Source of the DNA: an uncultured Collinsella sp.
GTDB lineage: Bacteria > Actinomycetota > Coriobacteriia > Coriobacteriales > Coriobacteriaceae
Assembly: GCA_902494375.1 (NCBI GenBank)
Contig: CABUTL010000112.1
Location: 1 to 5,473, forward strand
Direction of reading: 5' to 3'
DNA length: 5,473 bases
In this document: positions 1 through 5,473 of the stretch, in pieces
Layout: every line of letters begins with the position of its first letter
Numbering within the stretch: position 1 is the stretch's first letter
The notes under the pieces: generated by a model
The model's database searches: none
Seen by the model: only the letters and a program-made list of their open reading frames with translations
What the model was told of the DNA's origin: nothing
Program-made: the position numbers and the translations under genes

Positions 1-2
1 CG

Positions 3-95
3 CGCCTGGATCCGCGCGTACGCAATCTGGCAGATCGCTTGGCCGCGGCCGTTAAGGACAAGCATTTTGAGCCCGTCGCGGGCTCGGCACAATAG
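3..95 (+). CDS. hisG: ATP phosphoribosyltransferase, C-terminal end (partial, probable short-form HisG)
   Basis: Reading frame 3 is open from the window edge to a TAG at 93-95 and gives 30 residues, starting RLDPRVRNLADRLAAAVK and ending in GSAQ. The other two frames give less protein-like translations. HisG condenses ATP with PRPP in the first, committed step of histidine synthesis in the cytoplasm. The short (HisZ-dependent) form ends in a helix of the type S-x-K/R-L-K...I..L...L, and this fragment fits that ending, with no sign of the C-terminal regulatory domain of long HisG. Its place directly upstream of hisD on the same strand supports the call. The evidence is one short, poorly conserved tail plus context, so another his gene, such as a hisZ or hisS-like gene, cannot be excluded. 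If it is short HisG, a separate HisZ should be encoded upstream or elsewhere. Confidence 0.55.
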   Translation, partial: RLDPRVRNLADRLAAAVKDKHFEPVAGSAQ

Positions 96-132
96 CGCGA
101 GCGCGCACGGGCGCCCCAACGTACGGGCTGCG

Positions 133-167
133 GGCCGATTGGCGCCGCCGCCCGGCCTCTCGTTTTT
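133..167 (+). terminator. Possible weak hairpin plus T-run upstream of hisD
   Basis: GGCCG (133-137) can pair with CGGCC (153-157) around a 15-base loop, and TTTTT lies at 163-167. An alternative pairing is CGGGC (131-135) with GCCCG (150-154). The stems are only 5 bp, and the T-run begins 5 bases after the end of the longer-reaching stem. That is a poor intrinsic terminator and may be chance in GC-rich DNA. If real, it would cause partial termination or attenuation between hisG and hisD. Confidence 0.15.
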
Positions 168-187
168 CGAACACAACCTCGACCGAT

Positions 188-193
188 AGGGGA
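188..193 (+). promoter_or_regulatory. Ribosome binding site of hisD
   Basis: AGGGGA lies 7 bases before the ATG at 201. It is a good but imperfect Shine-Dalgarno match and supports this ATG as the start. Confidence 0.7.
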
Positions 194-200
194 TACCGAT

Positions 201-1637
201 ATGAAGACCATCAAGCTTGCTCCCGGTGAGCGCCTCGTTACCAACCAGCTCAACCGCAAGGGCGTGCTGCCGCAAAACATCATCGACGCCGCCCGCGATA
301 TCGTGGCCAATGTGCGCGTCAACGGCGATGCCGCGGTGCGCGATTACTGCCAGCGTTTTGACGGCGTTGAGCTGCAGAGCTTCCGTCTGCCGCAAGAGCA
401 GATCGATGCCGCGCTCGAAGGCCTCGACCCGGCCTTTGTCGCCGCGCTCGAGAAGGCCGCGCGCCAGATTCGCGAGTTCCACCAGCGCGAGGTCGAGCAG
501 AGCTGGTTTACCACGCGTGCGGACGGCACGATGCTCGGCGTTAAGGTGACCCCGCTCGCGGCGGCCGGCATCTACGTGCCGGGCGGTCGCGCGCAGTATC
601 CCTCCACGGTGCTCATGAACGCCATTCCCGCCAAGGTCGCCGGCGTCAAGCGCGTGGTTATGGTGACCCCGCCTCAAAAGGATGGTCTGATCAGCCCGTA
701 CACGCTTGCCGCGGCAAAGCTCGGTGGCGTGGACGAGATTTATATGGTGGGCGGCGCTCAGGCTGTAGCCGCGCTGGCGTACGGTACCGAGACCATTCCG
801 CGCGTCGACAAGATCACCGGCCCGGGCAACGCCTTTGTTGCCGCGGCCAAGCAGATTGTCTCGGGCGACGTGGGAATCGACATGGTCGCTGGCCCCTCCG
901 AGGTCTGCGTACTGGCCGATGCCACGGCCAAGCCCATGGTGGTCGCGGCCGACCTAATGGCCCAGGCCGAGCACGATCCGCTTGCAGCCTGCTATCTGGT
1001 GACCTGCGACGAGCAGTTTGCGCGCGAGGTCGAGGCTGGTATCGACATTCTGGTAGCGCAGTCGCCACGCGCCGAAATCACGCGTGCTTCGCTCGACAAT
1101 GAGGGCACCATCGTGGTGGCCGCCGACATGGCTGCCGCCGTCGAGGCCGTGAACACCGTGGCGCCCGAGCACCTTGAGCTGCACTGCAAGGACGCGATGG
1201 GCCTGCTCGGCGGCATTCGCAACGCCGGCGCCATCTTTGTGGGCGCTTGGAGCTCTGAGCCGCTCGGCGATTATGTTGCCGGCCCCAACCACACGCTGCC
1301 GACCGGCGGCACGGCCATGTTCTCCAACCCGCTTTCGGTCGAAGAGTTCGTTAAGCGCTCGAGCGTCATTTGCTATACACCTGAGGGCCTGCTCTCCGAC
1401 GCTCCCGCTACGCAGCGCCTGGCCGAGGCCGAGGGCCTGTGGGCGCACGCGCTCTCTGCCGCCCTGCGTCGTCGCGTGCTGGAGCAGGGCGAGGATGCCG
1501 TGAGTGCCGAGTCGCTGGCTGCGGCCGACCTGACCAAGGTCGCCTGGCCGGGCGACGCTGTGGCGACGGTCGCCGAGGGTGTGGACCTGGCGGCTGCAGG
1601 CTCGGATGGCGCTGGCGCGACCGGCGAGGAGGCCTAA
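201..1637 (+). CDS. hisD: Histidinol dehydrogenase
   Basis: This cytoplasmic Zn enzyme oxidises L-histidinol to L-histidine in two NAD-dependent steps, the end of the pathway. The 478 residues carry the family's features in order: YVPGGR (125-130), [11 protein letters not shown] (207-217), AGPSEV (230-235), the AQAEHDP segment with Q255 and H258, the catalytic APEHLEL with E323 and H324, and [14 protein letters not shown] with D357 and H364. H416 lies in [13 protein letters not shown]. By analogy with the E. coli enzyme, Q255, H258, D357 and H416 are the Zn ligands. The catalytic set is complete. The usual length is about 430 residues. Here about 50 extra residues follow the normal end (from about 428), rich in Ala, Gly, Asp and Glu, ending GATGEEA. 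The last codons double as the hisC ribosome binding site. The ATG start has AGGGGA 7 bases upstream. The next gene starts 1 base after the TAA. Confidence 0.97.
   Translation: MKTIKLAPGERLVTNQLNRKGVLPQNIIDAARDIVANVRVNGDAAVRDYCQRFDGVELQSFRLPQEQIDAALEGLDPAFVAALEKAARQIREFHQREVEQSWFTTRADGTMLGVKVTPLAAAGIYVPGGRAQYPSTVLMNAIPAKVAGVKRVVMVTPPQKDGLISPYTLAAAKLGGVDEIYMVGGAQAVAALAYGTETIPRVDKITGPGNAFVAAAKQIVSGDVGIDMVAGPSEVCVLADATAKPMVVAADLMAQAEHDPLAACYLVTCDEQFAREVEAGIDILVAQSPRAEITRASLDNEGTIVVAADMAAAVEAVNTVAPEHLELHCKDAMGLLGGIRNAGAIFVGAWSSEPLGDYVAGPNHTLPTGGTAMFSNPLSVEEFVKRSSVICYTPEGLLSDAPATQRLAEAEGLWAHALSAALRRRVLEQGEDAVSAESLAAADLTKVAWPGDAVATVAEGVDLAAAGSDGAGATGEEA
1626..1632 (+). promoter_or_regulatory. Ribosome binding site that fixes the hisC start
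   Basis: GAGGAGG, lying inside the last codons of hisD, ends 6 bases before the ATG at 1639. The hisC frame stays open upstream to an ATG at 1579, but the residues this would add ([10 protein letters not shown]...) do not resemble HisC and lie wholly inside hisD. The strong site therefore favours 1639, with hisC translation coupled to hisD termination. Confidence 0.85.
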
Positions 1638-1638
1638 C

Positions 1639-2754
1639 ATGGCCGAACTTACGCCGCGCATGAAGGAACTCGTCCAGCCCTACCTGGCCGGCATTGAGCC
1701 CTATGATCCCAACTTTACGCCTACGCGCATCAACCTTTCGGCCAACGAGAACACCTATCCCGTGCCGGCTGGCGTGCGCGAGGCGGTCGATGCCGCCCTG
1801 GCTGCTACACCGCTCAACCGCTATCCCGATCCCATGTCCAACGATCTGCGCGACGAGCTTGCCGCTTGGCATGGTGTGGCGCGCGAGAACATCTGCGTGG
1901 GCAACGGCGGCGACGAGCTGCTCTATAACTACCTGCTGGCGTTTGGCGGCGCGGGACGGACCCTGCTCAACTGCCCGCCGTGCTTTAGTGAGTATGCGTT
2001 CTTTGCGTCGCTTTGTCAGACCGAGGTGCGCGATGTGTGGCGCGACCCGGCGACCTTTGAGCTCGACCAAGCGGCTGTGCTCGCAGCGGCGCCCGAGTGC
2101 AATCTGGCGATCGTGACCTCGCCCAATAACCCCACGGGCGATGTGACGCCGCTCGACTTTGTCGCGGCCCTGTGCGATGCGTGCCCCGGCATGGTCATGG
2201 TCGACGAGGCCTACGTTGAGTTTGCCGACGATTCGTTTGGCGCGGCTACTACGGCGCAGGGGCTTATCGCCGAGCATCCCAACCTGGTGATTCTGCATAC
2301 GCTGTCCAAGGCGTTCGGCGCCGCCGGCACGCGTCTGGGCTATGTGATCGCGGCGCCCGAGGCCATCGATGTGTTTGCGGCAATTCGCCAGATCTACTCG
2401 GTTAACGTGCTGAGCCAGGCCGCCGCGCTTGCCTGCGTGCGTGCCCGCGATGCGTACGCACCCGTGGTAGCACAGGTTGCATCCGAGCGCGAGCGCGAAC
2501 TGTGTGCCCTGCACGCAATGGCTGCCGAGGGCATGCCCGTGGAGGCGTGGCCGAGCGCGGCGAACTTTGTGCTCGTGCGCACGCCGCATGCCACGCGCGT
2601 GCGCGAGCGCCTGCGCGACGAGTATTCACTTTTGGTGCGCGACTTTAGCTACGCGCCGGGGCTCGCGGACTGCCTACGCATTACCGTGGGCACCCCGCAG
2701 GAAAATGACGAGGTGCTGGCCGCGTTTGCCGCGCTGGTGAAGGAGGAGATGTAG
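1639..2754 (+). CDS. hisC: Histidinol-phosphate aminotransferase
   Basis: This fold-type I PLP enzyme transfers the amino group of glutamate to imidazole-acetol phosphate, giving histidinol phosphate. The 371 residues are close to the family's usual 350-370. Motifs in order: INLSANENTYPVP (31-43), LNRYPDP (59-65), the GNGGDELL cofactor-phosphate turn (89-96), FSEYA (116-120), SPNNPTG (161-167) with the PLP-contacting Asn, VDEAYVEF (188-195) with D189 and Y192, and HTLSKAFGAAGTRLGY (220-235). K224 is the Schiff-base lysine and R232 the phosphate ligand. CLRITVGTP (345-353) contains R347, expected to bind the substrate carboxylate. All key residues are present. The turn reads G-N-G-G-D-E rather than the commoner G-x-G-S-D-E, a mild variation. 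The start at 1639 follows the hisD TAA by 1 base and has GAGGAGG upstream. The stop TAG directly touches the hisB ATG. Broad-substrate aromatic aminotransferases are related, but the operon position makes HisC nearly certain. Confidence 0.96.
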   Translation: MAELTPRMKELVQPYLAGIEPYDPNFTPTRINLSANENTYPVPAGVREAVDAALAATPLNRYPDPMSNDLRDELAAWHGVARENICVGNGGDELLYNYLLAFGGAGRTLLNCPPCFSEYAFFASLCQTEVRDVWRDPATFELDQAAVLAAAPECNLAIVTSPNNPTGDVTPLDFVAALCDACPGMVMVDEAYVEFADDSFGAATTAQGLIAEHPNLVILHTLSKAFGAAGTRLGYVIAAPEAIDVFAAIRQIYSVNVLSQAAALACVRARDAYAPVVAQVASERERELCALHAMAAEGMPVEAWPSAANFVLVRTPHATRVRERLRDEYSLLVRDFSYAPGLADCLRITVGTPQENDEVLAAFAALVKEEM

Positions 2755-3342
2755 ATGGGCCGTTATGCCGAGGTGACCCGCAAGACGGGCGAGACCGACA
2801 TTGTCGTAAAGCTCGACCTGGACGGATCTGGCGTGTGCGACATCTCGACCGGCGTGCCGTTTTTCGACCACATGCTCAACGCCTTTGGCCGCCATGGTTT
2901 GTTTGATTTGACGGTACACGCGGTGGGCGACGTGGAAGTCGACGCGCACCACACCGTCGAGGATGTGGGCATTGTGCTGGGCGAGGCGTTCTGCCAGGCG
3001 CTGGGCGACAAGGCGGGCATTACGCGCTTTGCCGACGCGGCGATCGCCATGGACGAGACACTTGTGATGGCTGCTGTTGATATTTCGGGCCGCGGGCAGG
3101 CCTACTGCGAGCTGCCCGTGCCGACCGAGCGCGTGGGCAGCTTCGATACCGAGCTGGCCGTCGAGTTCTTCTACGCCTTTGCGCGCGACGCCAAGCTCAC
3201 GTTGCACGTGCGCGAGCTGGCGGGCGGCAACTCGCATCACATTATCGAGGCCGCCTTTAAGGCCGTGGGCCGCACGATGCGCCATGCCTGCGAGCTCGAT
3301 TCCCGCGTGCAGGGCATCCCCAGCACCAAGGGTTCGCTGTAG
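2755..3342 (+). CDS. hisB: Imidazoleglycerol-phosphate dehydratase (monofunctional HisB)
   Basis: HisB removes water from imidazole-glycerol phosphate to give imidazole-acetol phosphate, using a Mn-dependent His/Glu-rich site in a 24-subunit oligomer. The 195 residues are the normal length of the stand-alone dehydratase. There is no N-terminal HAD phosphatase domain as in E. coli HisB, so histidinol-phosphate phosphatase must be encoded elsewhere. Visible motifs: VPFFDHMLNAFGRHG (34-48) with H39, VDAHHTVEDVG (62-72) with H65, H66 and E69, MDETLV (99-104), GGNSHHIIEAAFKA (157-170) with H161, H162 and E165, and the typical C-terminus IPSTKGSL. The usual Pro before MDE is Ala here. The metal-binding histidine pairs of both halves are intact. 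AGGAGGA at 2741-2747 lies 7 bases before the ATG, inside the end of hisC, and the two genes abut with no gap. A hairpin follows the stop. Confidence 0.97.
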   Translation: MGRYAEVTRKTGETDIVVKLDLDGSGVCDISTGVPFFDHMLNAFGRHGLFDLTVHAVGDVEVDAHHTVEDVGIVLGEAFCQALGDKAGITRFADAAIAMDETLVMAAVDISGRGQAYCELPVPTERVGSFDTELAVEFFYAFARDAKLTLHVRELAGGNSHHIIEAAFKAVGRTMRHACELDSRVQGIPSTKGSL

Positions 3343-3356
3343 CTGACGGATCTCAC

Positions 3357-3395
3357 AAACTACCACAAAGGTGCCTGTCCCCTTTGTGGTGGTTT
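3357..3395 (+). repeat. Strong hairpin / REP-like palindrome between hisB and hisH
   Basis: The left arm AAACTACCACAAAGG (3357-3371) pairs with the right arm CCTTTGTGGTGGTTT (3381-3395): 15 bp with a single T-G wobble, 10 of them perfect next to a 9-base loop (TGCCTGTCC, 3372-3380). The palindrome lies wholly in the hisB-hisH gap. The core GGTGCCTGTCCCC resembles short palindromic elements that I recall as scattered in many copies in gut Actinobacteria and other genomes, and that elsewhere are moved by REP-associated tyrosine (Y1) transposases. That identity is recollection, not shown here, because the window holds a single copy. The stem ends in A's facing a TTTT run (3393-3396), so it could also slow or partly terminate transcription, or protect the upstream mRNA from 3' decay. 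It is AT-richer than its surroundings, which fits an inserted element. Confidence 0.7.
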
Positions 3396-3410
3396 TGGAC
3401 GATGGGAAAA

Positions 3411-3417
3411 GGGAGGG
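3411..3417 (+). promoter_or_regulatory. Ribosome binding site that fixes the hisH start
   Basis: GGGAGGG ends 4 bases before the GTG at 3422, with GGAGG at 3412-3416. It supports GTG 3422 over the in-frame GTG at 3371, which lies in the hairpin and has no purine-rich site at a suitable distance. Confidence 0.8.
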
Positions 3418-3421
3418 TCGC

Positions 3422-4123
3422 GTGGGCGAACCGAAGATCGTGGTGGTCGACTACCACAAGGGCAACTTGTCGAGCGTCGTGCGCGGGCTTGCACGCGCCG
3501 GTGCCGCCGCCTGCACGTCGGACAATCCGGAGCAGATCCGCAACGCCGACGGCCTGGTCATTCCGGGCGTGGGTGCGTTCTATGACGCGATTGCCTTTAT
3601 GCGCCAGAGCGGCGAGGAGACGGCCGTGCTCGATGCCGTCGCCGCTGGAACTCCGCTGCTCGGCATCTGCCTGGGCCTTCAGCTATTTTTTGAGCGCGGC
3701 AACGAGGGCGTGCCGGCGGACGAGGGCGCGGTCGCGGACGGAAACGCTCCCGAGCAGGCTGGCGGTCCCTGGGTCGATGGCCTGGGTATTATGCGCGGCT
3801 CGTGCACGCGCCTGGAGTCGAGCCGCCTGAAGGTGCCGCACGTGGGCTGGGACCAGGTGCACATGACGTCCGCCGGTGCGGCTGATCCGCTGCTTGCCGG
3901 TTTTGCCGAGGGCGCCAACATGTACTTCACCCACAGCTACGCGGTGGCCGACGACGTCGATGCCGCCGATGTGTTGGCGCGCACGCACTATACACGGAGT
4001 TTCCCGTGCATCGTGCGCCATGGCAACGTGTGGGGCTGCCAGTTCCATCCCGAGAAATCCTCCGCGCTGGGTCAGCGCATCCTTAAGAACTTCGTCAACA
4101 TCGTCGAGGAGGTCGGCCGATGA
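3422..4123 (+). CDS. hisH: Imidazole glycerol phosphate synthase, glutamine amidotransferase subunit
   Basis: HisH is a class I (triad) glutaminase that pairs with HisF, hydrolysing glutamine and passing ammonia through the HisF barrel. The 233 residues show KIVVVDYHKGNLSSV at the start (5-19), the oxyanion segment IPGVGAF (47-53), the nucleophile elbow GICLGLQ (81-87) with C83, VPHVGW (138-143), YFTHSY (168-173), and GCQFHPEKS (205-213) with H209 and E211, so the triad is complete. The first loop reads DYHKGN where many HisH have DYGxGN. Between the nucleophile helix and GLGIM there is an extra acidic/Gly-Ala stretch (about 93-117), which makes the protein longer than the usual 200-215. Start choice: GTG at 3422 has GGGAGGG just upstream and gives the normal N-terminus. 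The in-frame GTG at 3371 would add 17 residues (MPVPFVVVLDD...) that merely translate the hairpin. The stop overlaps the hisA ATG in ATGA, which implies translational coupling. Confidence 0.95.
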   Translation: MGEPKIVVVDYHKGNLSSVVRGLARAGAAACTSDNPEQIRNADGLVIPGVGAFYDAIAFMRQSGEETAVLDAVAAGTPLLGICLGLQLFFERGNEGVPADEGAVADGNAPEQAGGPWVDGLGIMRGSCTRLESSRLKVPHVGWDQVHMTSAGAADPLLAGFAEGANMYFTHSYAVADDVDAADVLARTHYTRSFPCIVRHGNVWGCQFHPEKSSALGQRILKNFVNIVEEVGR

Positions 4124-4863
4124 TCCTGTTTCCCGCAATCGATCTGATCGGCGGCAAGGTTGTACGCCTGGAGCGCGGCGACCGCAGCCGCTGCAAGGTA
4201 TATTCCGACGACCCCGTGGCCGTTGCCCGCTCGTTTGCCGAGCAGGGCGCAAGCTGGGTGCATGTCGTCGACCTATCCGCTGCCTTTGGCGAGGACGAGG
4301 ACACATGCGCTGCCAACTCGGCGGCGATTAAGGCCATCTGCGGCGTCGACGGTCTGTCCGTGGACGTGGGCGGCGGCGTCCGCTCGCTCGCACGCATCGA
4401 CGAGCTGGCCGGCTATGGTGCTCGCCGCATTGCGCTGGGCACCGTGCTGGTGACCGAGCCGGGTTTTGCCGAGGTGGCAGCCCAAGGCTTTGGCGAGCTG
4501 CTGGTGGCAGACATCGCCGCGCGCGACGGTCAGGTCAAGGTGAACGGCTGGCGTGACGGCGCGGGCGTGGTGCTCGACGATGCCGTGGCGCAGCTTACCG
4601 AGCTGGGCTTTAAGCATCTGGTGTATACCGACATCGCGCGCGATGGCATGCAGACGGGCATCGATGTGGCAGCGTATCGTCATGTGGCCGAGGTCGCGGG
4701 CTTTCCCGTCGTGGCTTCGGGCGGCATCTCGACGCTCGACGACATCCGCGCGCTGGCCGCGGTGGGTGAGGGCGCGATTGAAGGCGCCATTACCGGTCGT
4801 GCGCTCTATGAGGGCAACTTTACGCTGGCCCAGGCGCTGGCCGCCGCCCGAGGGGAGGAGTAG
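4120..4863 (+). CDS. hisA: ProFAR isomerase (HisA)
   Basis: HisA converts ProFAR to PRFAR by an Amadori rearrangement on a (beta/alpha)8 barrel. The 247 residues are of normal length. Motifs: FPAIDLIGGKVVRL (4-17) with the acid D8, VYSDDP (27-32), HVVDLSAAF (48-56), the first phosphate loop VDVGGGVRS (81-89), TDIARDGMQTG (170-180), and the second phosphate region ASGGIST (199-205) with ITGRALYEG (224-232). The barrel strand that normally ends LDARDG with the second catalytic Asp reads VADIAARDG (129-137). The Asp is kept at D131 only if a two-residue insertion follows it. DGMQTG fits HisA rather than HisF. Actinobacterial PriA (HisA plus TrpF activity) is related, and the sequence alone does not settle whether this enzyme also does the Trp reaction. 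The start overlaps the hisH stop by 4 bases, with GAGGAGG at 4106-4112. hisF follows after 3 bases. Confidence 0.95.
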   Translation: MILFPAIDLIGGKVVRLERGDRSRCKVYSDDPVAVARSFAEQGASWVHVVDLSAAFGEDEDTCAANSAAIKAICGVDGLSVDVGGGVRSLARIDELAGYGARRIALGTVLVTEPGFAEVAAQGFGELLVADIAARDGQVKVNGWRDGAGVVLDDAVAQLTELGFKHLVYTDIARDGMQTGIDVAAYRHVAEVAGFPVVASGGISTLDDIRALAAVGEGAIEGAITGRALYEGNFTLAQALAAARGEE

Positions 4864-4866
4864 CCC

Positions 4867-5473
4867 ATGCTTACCAAACGCGTGATTCCCTGCTTGGACG
4901 TCAAGGACGGCCGCGTGGTCAAGGGCGTCAACTTTGTGAGCCTGCGCGATGCGGGCGACCCGGTGGAGCTAGCCCGCGCCTACGACCGCGAGGGTGCGGA
5001 CGAGGTTGTCTTCCTGGACATTACCGCCACGAGCGACAACCGCGCGACGACCATCGAGATGGCGGCGCATGCGGCCGAGGAGCTCGCTATTCCCTATACC
5101 GTGGGCGGCGGCTTTCGCGACCTGGCGGGCATGCGCACCATGGTTGCAGCCGGTGCTGACAAGGTGTCGCTCAACTCTGCCGCCGTGCGCGACCCGTCGC
5201 TGATTGGCCAGGCTGCCGCGGCGTTTGGCAGCCAGGCCGTGGTCGTGGCGATCGATGCCAAGCGCGTGGGGCTGCCCGGGGAGCCGGGCGCCGATAAGTG
5301 GGAGGTCTTTACGGCGGGCGGCCGCAACGCCACGGGTATCGACGCGGTGGCGTGGGCCGAGGAAGCGGCTCGTCGCGGCGCCGGCGAGATCTTGCTGACC
5401 AGTATGGATCGCGACGGCACCAAGGCCGGCTTTGACCTGGCACTCACCCGTGCCGTGGCGCGCGCGGTGCCGA
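4867..5473 (+). CDS. hisF: Imidazole glycerol phosphate synthase, cyclase subunit (5' part; cut by window end)
   Basis: HisF takes ammonia from HisH and converts PRFAR to imidazole-glycerol phosphate plus AICAR, the latter feeding purine synthesis. The frame is open from the ATG at 4867 to the window edge, 202 codons of the usual 250-260. The N-terminus [23 protein letters not shown] carries catalytic D11. [10 protein letters not shown] (50-59), the phosphate loop TVGGGFRD (78-85), [10 protein letters not shown] (98-107) and VVVAIDAKR with catalytic D130 follow, then [20 protein letters not shown] and [18 protein letters not shown] (173-190). Both catalytic Asp residues fall at the standard family numbers, 11 and 130. 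The missing part should hold the last two strands and the second phosphate site. The phosphate loop has Phe where Ile is common. The ribosome binding site is GGAGG at 4854-4858, inside the end of hisA, 8 bases before the ATG. No gap or frameshift is seen. Confidence 0.96.
   Translation, partial: MLTKRVIPCLDVKDGRVVKGVNFVSLRDAGDPVELARAYDREGADEVVFLDITATSDNRATTIEMAAHAAEELAIPYTVGGGFRDLAGMRTMVAAGADKVSLNSAAVRDPSLIGQAAAAFGSQAVVVAIDAKRVGLPGEPGADKWEVFTAGGRNATGIDAVAWAEEAARRGAGEILLTSMDRDGTKAGFDLALTRAVARAVP

Larger units (their letters stand above)
96..200 (+). other. Spacer between hisG and hisD
   Basis: These 105 bases are the longest non-coding stretch in the window. They hold several GC-rich self-complementary pieces (GGCGCC at 110-115 and at 141-146; GGCCG at 133-137 facing CGGCC at 153-157) and a T5 run at 163-167. 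The last part carries the hisD ribosome binding site. I found no convincing -35/-10 pair and no leader ORF rich in His codons, so there is no sign of a classical His attenuator peptide. The spacer could hold an internal promoter or a weak processing or termination site, but the sequence alone does not decide this. Confidence 0.5.

Noticed and set aside
167..182. Imperfect palindrome TCGAACACAACCTCGA before hisD, resembling an actinobacterial LexA box
   Set aside because: The right half has 2 mismatches to the TCGAAC-N4-GTTCGA pattern, and a his operon is not an expected SOS target. Probably chance.
1579..1638. Upstream ATG at 1579 as a hisC start
   Set aside because: The added 20 residues lie inside hisD out of frame and do not resemble HisC. 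ATG 1639 has a strong GAGGAGG site and the normal N-terminus.
954..1661. Minus-strand open frame (235 codons) opposite hisD
   Set aside because: It is a shadow of the hisD coding frame. It has no ribosome binding site I could support and no recognisable domain.
1408..2589. Long minus-strand open frame (393 codons) across hisD/hisC
   Set aside because: It is antisense to two clear his genes, its translation is rich in Arg, His and Ala without motifs, and such frames are common opposite GC-rich genes with G/C third positions.
2674..3366. Minus-strand open frame (230 codons) opposite hisB
   Set aside because: It mirrors hisB almost completely, and no protein family is recognisable in its translation. 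HisB on the + strand has every expected motif.
3357..3396. Hairpin between hisB and hisH as a full operon-ending terminator
   Set aside because: The T-run is only 4 bases and largely within the stem. The downstream genes hisH, hisA and hisF belong to the same pathway and there is no clear new promoter before hisH, so complete termination is unlikely.

Overview
The window is a GC-rich stretch of a histidine-biosynthesis operon with all genes on the + strand. The order is hisG (3' end only), hisD, hisC, hisB, hisH, hisA, hisF (5' part only). Third codon positions are strongly G/C. HisH reads DYHKGNL near its N-terminus, HisB is a stand-alone dehydratase, and HisG appears to be the short form. 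Together these suggest a high-GC Gram-positive, most likely a gut Coriobacteriia of the Collinsella/Atopobiaceae kind. That placement comes from recollection of protein style, not from a search.

Layout: positions 3-95 hold the last 30 codons of a gene that looks like hisG. A 105-base spacer follows (96-200), with weak GC-rich dyads, a T5 run and the hisD ribosome binding site. hisD (201-1637), hisC (1639-2754) and hisB (2755-3342) are packed with 0-1 base between them. A 79-base gap then separates hisB from hisH (3422-4123) and contains a strong hairpin, probably a dispersed REP-like element. hisH overlaps hisA (4120-4863) by the 4 bases ATGA. hisF starts 3 bases after hisA and runs off the window end.

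Together these genes cover most of the histidine pathway. HisG commits ATP and PRPP. HisA isomerises ProFAR to PRFAR. The HisH-HisF glutamine amidotransferase/cyclase makes imidazole-glycerol phosphate and AICAR. HisB dehydrates IGP, HisC transaminates imidazole-acetol phosphate, and HisD oxidises histidinol to histidine. HisI/HisE, histidinol-phosphate phosphatase and a possible HisZ are not in the window.

This is mainly an ordinary biosynthetic operon and I see no undescribed system. The points worth a second look are the hairpin between hisB and hisH (which also creates a false upstream start for hisH), the unusual catalytic loop of HisA, an Ala/Gly-rich tail on HisD, and an insertion in HisH.
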